Below, one piece after another: positions 1-5,906 of a stretch of DNA of 5,906 bases (position 1 is the stretch's first letter; each line of letters begins with the position of its first letter). Source of the stretch: Candidatus Hydrogenedentota bacterium (GTDB lineage Bacteria; Hydrogenedentota; Hydrogenedentia; Hydrogenedentales; CAITNO01); NCBI GenBank assembly GCA_022710255.1, contig JAKLHG010000265.1:1-5906 (forward strand), given 5' to 3'. The notes under the pieces were generated by a model, which saw only the letters and a program-made list of their open reading frames with translations, ran no database searches and was not told the DNA's origin. The position numbers were made by a program, and so were the translations under genes.

Positions 1-1085
1 ATACGGCGCATACGAAAGGCTTCTTCCACGAGGCGCGCCTGGGTATGGGTACGGTAAAACACGGCCACGCTTCCAGGCGGCAGTTGGCGCCTCACCAGGT
101 CCTGTCCCACAAAAGCAGCTTCCTCTTCCGCGTTGACGGCAAAGAAATAGCGGACCGGGTCTCCGCCCGGGTGCCGTGTGTACAGGGTCTTTCCCAGGCG
201 ACTCACATTGTTGGAAACCACCGCATTTGCGGTATTGAGAATAGCCTGGGTGCTGCGGTAATTTTCTTCCAGGCGGTACACTTTCGCGTTGGGGAAATCA
301 TTGGCGAAATCCAGGATATTATTGATGTCCGCACCGCGCCAGGAATAAATACTCTGATCTTCGTCGCCCACCACGAACAGGCTGCTTTCTTCGCCCAGGC
401 ACCGCGCTATGAGGTATTGGCTGCGGTTGGTGTCCTGATATTCATCCACCATCACATGGCGGAAACGTTCCCGGTACCGCCCGCACACTTCCGGGAAACG
501 CTGGAACAGGAAGGCGGTCAGCGCCGTCAGATCGTCGAAGTCAAAAGCCGAACATGCTTTGAGCGAGGTATGGTAGCGGGACCACAATTCCCGGCAGGTG
601 ACCTCCTCGTCTGAGTCCGGGGGTTCACTCCAGTCCGGAAAAGGCTCCACCTGTTTGATCCGGCTGATGTAGCCCAAGGCATCCCGTGGCGACACGGCAA
701 CAAAATTCCGGGGTAGTTCTTTTACCAGCCGTTTCATCAACGACAGCTGGTCCCCGTCATCATAAATGATAAAGTCGCGCGGACGCTCGATATGATGCGC
801 CTCCCGCCGCAGGACCCAGAGTCCGAAAGAGTGAAAGGTGCCCAGAAATGCGGGAACATAATCCAGGTGGATGCGTTCCGCAAAGCGCCGGGTCATTTCC
901 GACGCAGCCTTGTTGGTAAAGGTCAGGGCAAGCAGTTGCCGTGCAGGCACACCGCGTTCCTCCACCAGATGAACCATGCGCTCTACAATAACGCGGGTCT
1001 TTCCGCTGCCGGCGCCGGCCAGGATCAGGACCGGGCCGTCCGGGGCAGTTACCGCGGCAAGTTGTGTTTCGTTCATTACAACCAT
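1..1085 (-). CDS. uvrD: UvrD/PcrA-type superfamily 1 DNA helicase, N-terminal half (3' end beyond window)
   Basis: ATP-driven 3'-5' DNA helicase of the UvrD/PcrA/Rep family, which acts in the cytoplasm in excision repair, replication restart and removal of proteins from DNA. The frame is open from an ATG at 1085 to the window edge, giving 361 codons of a protein that normally has about 650-780. Visible motifs, in order, are Walker A AGAGSGKT (residues 23-30), motif Ia LTFTNKAASEM (54-64), GTFHSFG (82-88), the FDFDDL segment (181-186), Walker B VDEYQDTN (213-220), motif III VVGDEDQSIYSWRGAD (238-253) and motif IV RLEENYRST (271-279). All catalytic residues expected in this part are present. 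Two in-frame starts lie close together, at 1085 and 1076. I chose 1085 because a GGGA-like element lies about 14 bases upstream, but 1076 (MNETQ) is almost as plausible. The C-terminal half, which would separate UvrD, PcrA and Rep, is not visible. The family call is firm and the symbol is approximate. Confidence 0.95.
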   Translation of the reverse strand, partial: MVVMNETQLAAVTAPDGPVLILAGAGSGKTRVIVERMVHLVEERGVPARQLLALTFTNKAASEMTRRFAERIHLDYVPAFLGTFHSFGLWVLRREAHHIERPRDFIIYDDGDQLSLMKRLVKELPRNFVAVSPRDALGYISRIKQVEPFPDWSEPPDSDEEVTCRELWSRYHTSLKACSAFDFDDLTALTAFLFQRFPEVCGRYRERFRHVMVDEYQDTNRSQYLIARCLGEESSLFVVGDEDQSIYSWRGADINNILDFANDFPNAKVYRLEENYRSTQAILNTANAVVSNNVSRLGKTLYTRHPGGDPVRYFFAVNAEEEAAFVGQDLVRRQLPPGSVAVFYRTHTQARLVEEAFRMRR

Positions 1086-1151
1086 GGGAAAAACAATATC
1101 CCTTATTGACTGTTGAAACCGACGGGGACAGTTGTGTCCTTATCCTCACCA

Positions 1152-1163
1152 TCGGGGCCCCGA
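1152..1163. other. Perfect 12-base GC palindrome in the helicase leader
   Basis: TCGGGGCCCCGA is a perfect palindrome lying between the predicted helicase start of transcription and its ATG. A second short inverted repeat follows towards the gene at 1126-1139 (GGACA, four-base loop, TGTCC). Neither is followed by a T-run on either strand, so they do not look like terminators. They could be an operator or a leader structure, or chance in GC-rich DNA. Confidence 0.25.
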
Positions 1164-1231
1164 GACCATTTCCGGACATACCCACTCCCCCCGGACAGGC
1201 CCCCGCACTGGTTACGCGGGTTTTACCGGTT

Positions 1232-1240
1232 ATTATAGCA
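1232..1240 (-). promoter_or_regulatory. Extended -10 promoter facing the helicase gene
   Basis: Read on the minus strand this is TGCTATAAT, a full extended -10 element (TGn plus a perfect TATAAT). No good -35 hexamer sits 16-18 bases upstream, as is common for extended -10 promoters. Transcription would start near 1225 and leave a leader of about 140 bases before the helicase ATG. The site is back to back with the rubrerythrin promoter and about 50 bases from its -10 box. The assignment rests on sequence match alone. Confidence 0.5.
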
Positions 1241-1263
1241 TAGCAAACGCATTGAATGTTTGT

Positions 1264-1293
1264 TTGTCCGGAAGGCCTCAGACCGGGTATAAT
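1264..1293 (+). promoter_or_regulatory. Sigma70-type promoter of rubrerythrin
   Basis: TTGTCC at 1264-1269, an 18-base spacer and a perfect TATAAT at 1288-1293. Transcription would start near 1300, giving a leader of about 49 bases before the rubrerythrin ATG at 1349. No clear PerR, Fur or OxyR operator overlaps it, so the oxidative-stress control expected for rubrerythrin cannot be shown from this sequence. Confidence 0.65.
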
Positions 1294-1348
1294 TCACTCT
1301 TCCACAGTTCAGTTCATCCCAATACCAACGAGAATGAAAGGACCCACC

Positions 1349-1849
1349 ATGAGCACCAACAATAATCTTCAAGAAGCCTTTGCCGGAGAGAGCCAGGCTA
1401 ACCGCAAATATCTCGCTTTCGCGAAGAAAGCAGACCAGGAAGGATTTGGCCAAGTGGCCAAATTGTTCCGCGCGGCTGCCGCTGCGGAAACCATCCACGC
1501 CCACGCGCATCTCCGTGTACTTGGCGGTATCAAAAGCACCGCGGAAAACCTGGTCACAGCCAAGAGCGGCGAAGAGCACGAATACCAAAGCATGTATCCT
1601 GGATTTGTCGCCGAAGCCGAGCAGGAAGGCAATAAAGCCGCCCTGATGACGTTTAAAAATGCCATGGCCGTGGAAGAAGTCCATGCCGGCATGTACGGCG
1701 AAGCCTTGGACGCCGTGAACGCGGGCAAGGACCTGCCTGCCACCGAAATCTATGTATGCGAGGTCTGCGGCAACACCGTTTATGGCGGTGCACCGGACAA
1801 ATGCGAAATTTGCGGTGTAGGCAAAGACCGCTTCATCAAGATTGACTAA
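1349..1849 (+). CDS. rbr: Rubrerythrin (diiron peroxidase with C-terminal rubredoxin domain)
   Basis: Cytoplasmic non-haem iron protein that, in its family, reduces hydrogen peroxide to water with electrons passed through its rubredoxin domain, protecting anaerobes from oxygen. At 166 residues it belongs to the shorter rubrerythrins. The N-terminal ferritin-like four-helix domain (about 1-125) shows the diiron ligand pattern: E14 in GESQA, E47-x-x-H50, E75-x-x-E78 just before MYPGF, and E109-x-x-H112. The rubredoxin domain (about 132-166) has C137-x2-C140 and C152-x2-C155 for a single iron. By alignment from memory these correspond to the Desulfovibrio rubrerythrin ligands, so every metal ligand appears to be present. 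An in-frame ATG at 1256 would add 31 residues, but it lies upstream of the promoter -10 box. The start at 1349 has AAAGGA six bases ahead of it and the expected family N-terminus. The gene has its own promoter and terminator, so it is probably transcribed alone. Confidence 0.97.
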   Translation: MSTNNNLQEAFAGESQANRKYLAFAKKADQEGFGQVAKLFRAAAAAETIHAHAHLRVLGGIKSTAENLVTAKSGEEHEYQSMYPGFVAEAEQEGNKAALMTFKNAMAVEEVHAGMYGEALDAVNAGKDLPATEIYVCEVCGNTVYGGAPDKCEICGVGKDRFIKID

Positions 1850-1872
1850 TCACATTCACAACTGACTTTACA

Positions 1873-1909
1873 GGCCGGGACAACGGTAACGTTGTACCCG
1901 GCCGTTTTT
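1873..1909 (+). terminator. Intrinsic terminator after rubrerythrin
   Basis: The arms GGCCGGGACAACG and CGTTGTACCCGGCC pair over 13 bases with a single bulged A at 1896. They close a GTAA loop at 1886-1889 and are followed by G and five T residues ending at 1909. The hairpin starts 23 bases after the stop codon. There is no matching T-run on the minus strand, so it works in the rubrerythrin direction only. Confidence 0.92.
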
Positions 1910-1940
1910 ACTAATTAATGTAGATCAGATAAGCGGATTA

Positions 1941-1949
1941 TGTTATATT
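1941..1949 (+). promoter_or_regulatory. Extended -10 promoter of the B-repeat/SUMF1 protein gene
   Basis: TGTTATATT matches the extended -10 pattern (TGn followed by TATATT). The sequence 17 bases upstream is a poor -35. It is in the right place, between the rubrerythrin terminator and the next gene, within a locally AT-rich stretch. Transcription would begin near 1956 and leave a leader of about 130 bases with no convincing gene in it. Confidence 0.45.
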
Positions 1950-2066
1950 GTAGGCGTGCTTGAAAAGTAGCGTTTATGATTTTCTTGTTCTCTTGTTCTA
2001 CCGTCGGCGCAACAGGGACGGCGAGGCATACGGGTTCCTCTTCCCGCCGTTCTCCAAAAACTTGTG

Positions 2067-2073
2067 AAAAGGA
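2067..2073 (+). promoter_or_regulatory. Ribosome binding site that decides the start of the 833-aa protein
   Basis: AAAAGGA lies 11 bases before the ATG at 2085 and 8 before an in-frame GTG at 2082. It lies inside the longer reading frame that would start with GTG at 2064, which has no purine-rich site of its own. This favours 2085 (or 2082) over 2064. Confidence 0.6.
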
Positions 2074-2084
2074 TAATAGCCGTG

Positions 2085-4586
2085 ATGCGCACCATACTTT
2101 CTTATTGCACACTACTTGTGTTCCTCGTTTCGCTGACCTTTTTAGAGATGGGGTGTCCACCGCCCGAAAGCGAATTGCATAATATACTGATAAAGGCCAT
2201 GCACAAAAACGGCTGTTCCGGCTGCTCTCCCGAGGGAGAAATCACCAACTATGTGCTGGTCTACCTTGCGGAAGGAAACGGCTCCGTGACCGGGGAAGCG
2301 ACACAGACCGTGGCTGAAAACACCGATGGCACTCCGGTAACAGCGGCGGCAAACCCGGGATATCACTTTACCCAGTGGAGTGACGGCCTTCAGGAAGCAA
2401 CCCGGCAGGATACCGCCGTAACGGCGGACCTCAGCGTAACGGCGCAGTTTGCCATCAACACGTACGCTATTGAATGCCTTGTTACGGGAGGCGGCAACTG
2501 CACGGCGGACCCGACCGCCGTAGACCATGGCGGAACCAGCAGGATTACGGTAACCCCGAATGCCGGCTGGCGCATACGCACTATCACCGACAGTGAAGAA
2601 GGGCCCAAACCCGGATCCTATACCACTTCGCCGGTAACCGCGAACCGGGTAATATCCGTTATCTTCGACATAAACCAATATACCCTGACCTACCAGGCAG
2701 GCGCGAACGGTTCCATCGTCGGGGAAACGGCCCAGACGGTACCGGAAAACAGCAATGGCTCGGCGGTAACCGCAACACCCGCCCCGGGTTATCATTTTGT
2801 GCAATGGAGTGACGGTTCCCTGGCGGCGAGCCGTCATGATACCCATGTAACGTCCGACATCACCGTGACCGCGCAGTTTGCCATTGACACCTACAGCATT
2901 GTCTGCACCGTGGTCGGGGAAGGCACCTGTACCGCCAATCCCGCCCTTGTCAATCATGGTGAAACCAGCGTTATTACCGTGACGCCGGACATGGGCTGGC
3001 GTATTCTCAGCATTGTGGACAGCGAGGAAGGGCTACAACCGGGTTCCTATACCACCCGTCCCGTGACGGCGCCGCGGGCCGTCACGGCCGCCTTTGAAGT
3101 CGACCATTATACGTTGACCTATTCGGCTGGCGAAGGGGGGACGCTTCAAGGCCCCACGTCCCAGTCGGTGGGCCATGGGGCGGACGGCGAAACGGTGACC
3201 GCCCAACCCAATCGCGGGTACGAGTTTACCGGGTGGAGCGACGGCATCACCGAGGCGAAACGGAAAGATACGCATGTTTCCGCGGATATTACCGTGACGG
3301 CGCTCTTTGCCGTATCCCCCCTCCCGTGGATAGAGTCGTTTAAGATCAACCGTGGCGATTCCTGGACGACAAACCCCGTGATGGTCTTGCACAACAGCTA
3401 CATCGGGAGTGCACCGGAAGAATACATGGCCAGTGAATTCCCGGATTTCCGCGGTGCCGCGTGGCAGCCCTATTCCCCCGAGCCTTCCTTCACCGTCATC
3501 GGGAGCACGATTTCGCGGACTATCTATTTTAAACTGCGCAATCAGGCAGGTGAACATGAAGCGGCACACGACACCATTTACCTGGCGCCCGAAATTGTCC
3601 CCGTGGAAGCCGGCGCTTTTACCATGGGACGGACTGAGGAAGGCGATGATGCCGCCTTAGGCGGCGATGCGGAATTGCCCCGGCACAAGGTCACCCTGGA
3701 TGCCTACCAAATCGGCAAATACGAAATCACAAACCAACAATATTGCGATGTGCTCACCTGGGCGGCAAAACAGGGATATTTATACAGCGACCTCTTCGGC
3801 ACGCCGTGGCAGGGACTGGTCAATATCTACGCCGGAGGCAATTTTGCGAGAAACGTCATTCTGAATTTTCTGTCCCCCTCCTGCAACATCAGGTATAACG
3901 CGGCAGAAAAGCGGTTCGAGCCCAAGGTGCGGACGGGTCTGCCCGGGGGGCGTATCCACTCCACGGCTGAACACCCCGTCGTGGAGGTTTCCTGGTATGG
4001 CGCCGTGGCCTTCTGCAACTGGCTGAGCGAAATGCTGGGATTAAAGCCCTGTTATAAGATGAATATTTTCGGCTGGCCGTTGGACGCCATAGGCCCGGAG
4101 CCCTGCGGATTCCGCCTTCCCACGGAGGCCGAATGGGAACGGGCCGCCGCCTGGGACGCTTCCAAACACTGGATTTACGCTTTTGGCGCGAACACGATTG
4201 GCGGTAAAAAACGGTGCAATTACCATACGGGAACGAACCATATCAATCCGCTCGGTTTGACTACCGAACCGTTCACCGCCGCCGTCGGCTGGTTCAACGG
4301 GCTCAACGTCAGTCCGAACGGGAACATCGCCACGACGGCCAGCGTCAGTCCGGTAGGAGCCTATGACATGAGCGGCAACGCGGCCGAATGGTGCCAGGAT
4401 TGGTTTTCCGAGTACACCAAACAGGCGCAGGTCAACCCGCTGGGACCGGCGACGGGCACGGACCGGATACGGCGAGGCGGCGCCTGGAATACCCTCGCGA
4501 AGCACTGCCGCACCGCCGACCGGAGCCGTCATGCCCCGGGTGACACCTACAGCAGCCTCGGTTTTCGCATCGCCCGCACTCCCTGA
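2085..4586 (+). CDS. Exported modular protein: five InlB-type B-repeats, Ig-like domain, C-terminal SUMF1/FGE-sulfatase-fold domain
   Basis: An 833-residue protein starting MRTILSYC. Residues 3-20 form a hydrophobic signal segment ending in LEMGC (C24). This could be a loose lipobox, but Glu at -3 is atypical, so lipidation is uncertain. A linker carries a CxxC (C44, C47). Residues 57-410 are five divergent InlB B-repeats, marked by GY-F--WSDG and VTAQFA motifs. Residues 412-502 form an Ig-like module with the signatures YMASE, DFRGAAWQPY and IYFKLRNQAGE. Residues 503-833 form a SUMF1-type domain: GAFTMGR (510-516), EITNQQY (547-553), VVEVSWYGAVAFCNWLS (632-648), GFRLPTEAEWERAA (675-688), YDMSGNAAEWCQDW (760-773), RRGGAW (796-801), CRTADR (808-813), LGFRIAR (825-831). 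True formylglycine-generating enzymes have two active-site cysteines after the RGG motif. Only C808 is present here and Thr takes the first position, so sulfatase activation is unlikely. I infer a surface or periplasmic binding or adhesion role. The domain calls are firm and the function is unknown. Confidence 0.9.
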   Translation: MRTILSYCTLLVFLVSLTFLEMGCPPPESELHNILIKAMHKNGCSGCSPEGEITNYVLVYLAEGNGSVTGEATQTVAENTDGTPVTAAANPGYHFTQWSDGLQEATRQDTAVTADLSVTAQFAINTYAIECLVTGGGNCTADPTAVDHGGTSRITVTPNAGWRIRTITDSEEGPKPGSYTTSPVTANRVISVIFDINQYTLTYQAGANGSIVGETAQTVPENSNGSAVTATPAPGYHFVQWSDGSLAASRHDTHVTSDITVTAQFAIDTYSIVCTVVGEGTCTANPALVNHGETSVITVTPDMGWRILSIVDSEEGLQPGSYTTRPVTAPRAVTAAFEVDHYTLTYSAGEGGTLQGPTSQSVGHGADGETVTAQPNRGYEFTGWSDGITEAKRKDTHVSADITVTALFAVSPLPWIESFKINRGDSWTTNPVMVLHNSYIGSAPEEYMASEFPDFRGAAWQPYSPEPSFTVIGSTISRTIYFKLRNQAGEHEAAHDTIYLAPEIVPVEAGAFTMGRTEEGDDAALGGDAELPRHKVTLDAYQIGKYEITNQQYCDVLTWAAKQGYLYSDLFGTPWQGLVNIYAGGNFARNVILNFLSPSCNIRYNAAEKRFEPKVRTGLPGGRIHSTAEHPVVEVSWYGAVAFCNWLSEMLGLKPCYKMNIFGWPLDAIGPEPCGFRLPTEAEWERAAAWDASKHWIYAFGANTIGGKKRCNYHTGTNHINPLGLTTEPFTAAVGWFNGLNVSPNGNIATTASVSPVGAYDMSGNAAEWCQDWFSEYTKQAQVNPLGPATGTDRIRRGGAWNTLAKHCRTADRSRHAPGDTYSSLGFRIARTP
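2253..3314 (+). repeat. Alternating A-B-A-B-A tandem repeat array (protein-level)
   Basis: There are two unit types. A units (2253-2465, 2685-2894, 3114-3314; 71, 70 and 67 codons) share AGxNGS, QTVxEN, GYxFxxWSDG, DTxVTxD and TVTAQFA. B units (2466-2684 and 2895-3113; 73 codons each) share CTAxP, HGxTSxITVTP, GWRI, DSEEG and PGSYTT. By hand the two B units match at about 43 of 73 residues with no gaps. Synonymous positions differ widely between copies, so the duplication is old and the protein sequence has been held by selection. The larger period is one A+B pair, about 143-144 codons. Each B unit carries two cysteines eight residues apart. Confidence 0.9.
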
Positions 4587-4649
4587 ATCCAGTCAGTTTG
4601 ATACCGCATGAAATAGTGCCCTGTCTTGCGCACATCCCTTATTTGCGGC

Positions 4650-4680
4650 CTGACGGCCGAGAGATGTCCGGCGGTATAAG
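4650..4680 (+). promoter_or_regulatory. Weak candidate promoter before the propeller gene
   Basis: CTGACG at 4650-4655 and TATAAG at 4675-4680, separated by 19 bases, make a poor sigma70-like match. The -35 part overlaps a 5-bp hairpin at 4645-4660. The rest of the 162-base gap between the two exported-protein genes holds no terminator and no gene, so read-through from upstream is at least as likely as an independent promoter. Confidence 0.25.
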
Positions 4681-4733
4681 CGCGGAAAGTCCACCTGCTG
4701 CATTGAATTCCTGGAACTCCATAACCGGAACAC

Positions 4734-4739
4734 AAGGTG
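4734..4739 (+). promoter_or_regulatory. Ribosome binding site of the propeller gene
   Basis: AAGGTG lies nine bases before the ATG at 4749. Together with the signal-peptide-like N-terminus that follows, it fixes the start of the reading frame open to the window end. Confidence 0.65.
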
Positions 4740-4748
4740 TAAAACCAA

Positions 4749-5906
4749 ATGAGCCTGCTGCTTACAGTTGCCCTATATCTGGCAATACCGCCTGTCCCAG
4801 CCCAAGAACCTGTAACCTGCTGGCGCTACCAAGCCCTTTCCAACCTGTACACGCCTCCGCTTGCGGCGGACATGACGCCCGCCCCGGGGCAGGAAATCCT
4901 CATCTGTGACAGTGAGGCGCGGCGCCTGCGCTGCATAGACGCGACAGGGGCACCATGCTGGGAATATGACGGCAAATGGACCAAACGGCTGGTATCCGCA
5001 CCCGCCTTGAGCAATCCCGGCGCTGACGGCCTGCGCCGAATCGCCATCGCCAACGGCGATGGTTCCCTGACCTGCCTGTGCGCCGCAACAGGAACGCTTT
5101 TATGGCGCCGGGAACCGGGGCCCGTTGAATGGGGCGGCGCACTTTGGATGCCGGGGCCTGCGGAAAAAGAACAGACGGTGGTTGTCGCCACTGAAACAAC
5201 CGGGGTCCACGCCTTTTCGGAGGGGGGCGACCTTCTCTGGCACTTGTCTGAGACACAGGCCAGTCCGCCCCTGCTGGCACGCGGCCGTCTGGCTGCGGGT
5301 GACACGGACGGCGACGGCCATTTTGAGTTAGTCGGCACGGGCCGCTACGGCGTGTTTTGCGCAAGTGACACGGGCCATCTCCTGTATACGCGAAATACGG
5401 GAGACGAATTCCCCGGGGGCGTGGCACTGGCCGATGCGGACGGGGACGGGAACGCCGAAGTCTATGCCGCCTCCCGGTATGACGCCTTCCTGTGGCGCTT
5501 TGACGCCGCCTCGGGCGAACCGGCCTGGAAAGCGCCCCTGTACGCTCCCGTGGACGCTTACAGTGCGGCCGCCATCGCCGTAGGCGATATTACAGGCGAT
5601 GGCCGGGATGAAATCGTCCTGGGCGACGGGGCGGGCCATATTTATGCTTTTGCCTGCACAGGCGCATTGCTCTGGACCTTTCAGACGGCAACCGAAGTGC
5701 ACGCCGCCGTGTCGTTAGGCGATGTCACCGGAGACGGATGCGCGGAGGTGCTGGCCGCTTCGGGCGACCATCACGTGTACTGTCTCGACGGCCGGGGCGA
5801 CACCGTGTGGCGCCATGAAACCGGCCTGCGGCTTGTTTCACCTCCAACCCTGTCGGATTTGGACGGGGACGGACAAACGGACATTCTGCTCGGCGGCTGC
5901 GACCGG
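4749..5906 (+). CDS. Exported FG-GAP/VCBS-type beta-propeller protein (3' end beyond window)
   Basis: The frame is open from the ATG at 4749 to the window end, 386 codons with no stop. Residues 1-18 (MSLLLTVALY...PVPA) look like a Sec signal peptide with cleavage after A18; no lipobox is seen. The rest is repetitive with a period of 45-51 residues. Aspartate-rich calcium loops of FG-GAP/VCBS type start at D185 (DTDGDG), D229 (DADGDG), D280 (DITGDG), D325 (DVTGDG) and D370 (DLDGDG), each followed by an acidic residue at +8. Between them run blade strands with a G-x-x-x-W/Y signature, as in PQQ-like propellers, at W71, W119, W164, Y213, W260, W309 and W354. The first three blades lack calcium loops. 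It has 11 cysteines, many for an exported protein. Such propellers commonly bind ligands, polysaccharide or other proteins at the surface. No catalytic domain is visible, though one could follow downstream. It lies on the same strand as the SUMF1 protein gene, with no terminator between them. Confidence 0.9.
   Translation, partial: MSLLLTVALYLAIPPVPAQEPVTCWRYQALSNLYTPPLAADMTPAPGQEILICDSEARRLRCIDATGAPCWEYDGKWTKRLVSAPALSNPGADGLRRIAIANGDGSLTCLCAATGTLLWRREPGPVEWGGALWMPGPAEKEQTVVVATETTGVHAFSEGGDLLWHLSETQASPPLLARGRLAAGDTDGDGHFELVGTGRYGVFCASDTGHLLYTRNTGDEFPGGVALADADGDGNAEVYAASRYDAFLWRFDAASGEPAWKAPLYAPVDAYSAAAIAVGDITGDGRDEIVLGDGAGHIYAFACTGALLWTFQTATEVHAAVSLGDVTGDGCAEVLAASGDHHVYCLDGRGDTVWRHETGLRLVSPPTLSDLDGDGQTDILLGGCDR

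Noticed and set aside
45..614. Plus-strand open frame of 189 codons
   Set aside because: It lies opposite the helicase frame, which carries all the superfamily 1 motifs. Its own translation has no recognisable domain and no ribosome binding site.
1228..1300. PerR- or Fur-like operator at the rubrerythrin promoter
   Set aside because: Only the -10-like AT stretches resemble half-sites, and no inverted repeat with the right spacing is present.
1256..1348. Upstream in-frame ATG that would extend rubrerythrin by 31 residues
   Set aside because: It lies before the TATAAT box and has no ribosome binding site, and the extra residues do not resemble rubrerythrin.
2064..2084. GTG start that would add seven residues to the B-repeat/SUMF1 protein
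   Set aside because: The only good ribosome binding site lies inside this extension, so the start at 2085 or 2082 fits better.
1976..2182. Small open frame in the leader of the B-repeat/SUMF1 gene
   Set aside because: It has no ribosome binding site, overlaps the start of the large gene in another frame, and has unremarkable composition.
2142..2957. Minus-strand open frame of 271 codons
   Set aside because: It is antisense to the B-repeats, and its repetitive look is the mirror of theirs. No start signals or domain are seen.
4645..4660. Short hairpin after the B-repeat/SUMF1 gene as a terminator
   Set aside because: The stem is only five base pairs and no T-run follows.
4684..4692. GGAAAGTCC, reminiscent of a conserved RNase P RNA segment
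   Set aside because: The other conserved segments and the several hundred bases of structure are absent, and coding sequence begins 57 bases later.
4598..4909. Plus-strand open frame of 103 codons before and across the propeller start
   Set aside because: It overlaps the propeller gene out of frame and has no ribosome binding site. The propeller frame has a signal peptide and repeats.

Overview
The window holds four genes: a divergent helicase/rubrerythrin pair on the left and two exported, repeat-built proteins on the right. The outer two genes run off the window edges. The helicase is on the minus strand and the other three are on the plus strand. Rubrerythrin suggests an anaerobe or microaerophile. 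A secreted protein joining InlB-type B-repeats, an Ig-like module and a SUMF1/FGE-sulfatase-fold domain, followed by a secreted FG-GAP/VCBS-type propeller, is an arrangement I associate from memory with uncultured Hydrogenedentota and related PVC/FCB-side lineages. That placement is an inference and no marker gene here proves it.

Left part (1-1849). A UvrD/PcrA-type superfamily 1 DNA helicase reads leftwards and is cut by the window start after about 361 codons. Rubrerythrin reads rightwards as a complete 166-residue diiron/rubredoxin protein. The 263-base gap between them carries a good sigma70-like promoter for rubrerythrin and, back to back with it, an extended -10 promoter facing the helicase. 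A strong intrinsic terminator closes the rubrerythrin unit, which therefore appears monocistronic.

Right part (1850-5906). A new unit starts from an extended -10 promoter. It encodes an 833-residue exported protein with a signal sequence (possibly lipidated), five B-repeat units alternating as A-B-A-B-A, an Ig-like domain, and a C-terminal SUMF1-type domain that lacks one of the two cysteines of true formylglycine-generating enzymes. After 162 bases with no terminator comes a second exported protein, a beta-propeller of Trp-type blades interleaved with DxDGDG calcium loops, truncated by the window end after 386 codons. The two may be co-transcribed, and both look like cell-surface or secreted recognition proteins.

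I see no tRNA, rRNA, CRISPR array, insertion sequence or origin. No clearly new multi-gene system is evident. The most unusual parts are the alternating cysteine-paired repeats fused to a probably non-catalytic SUMF1 domain, and the neighbouring cysteine-rich propeller.
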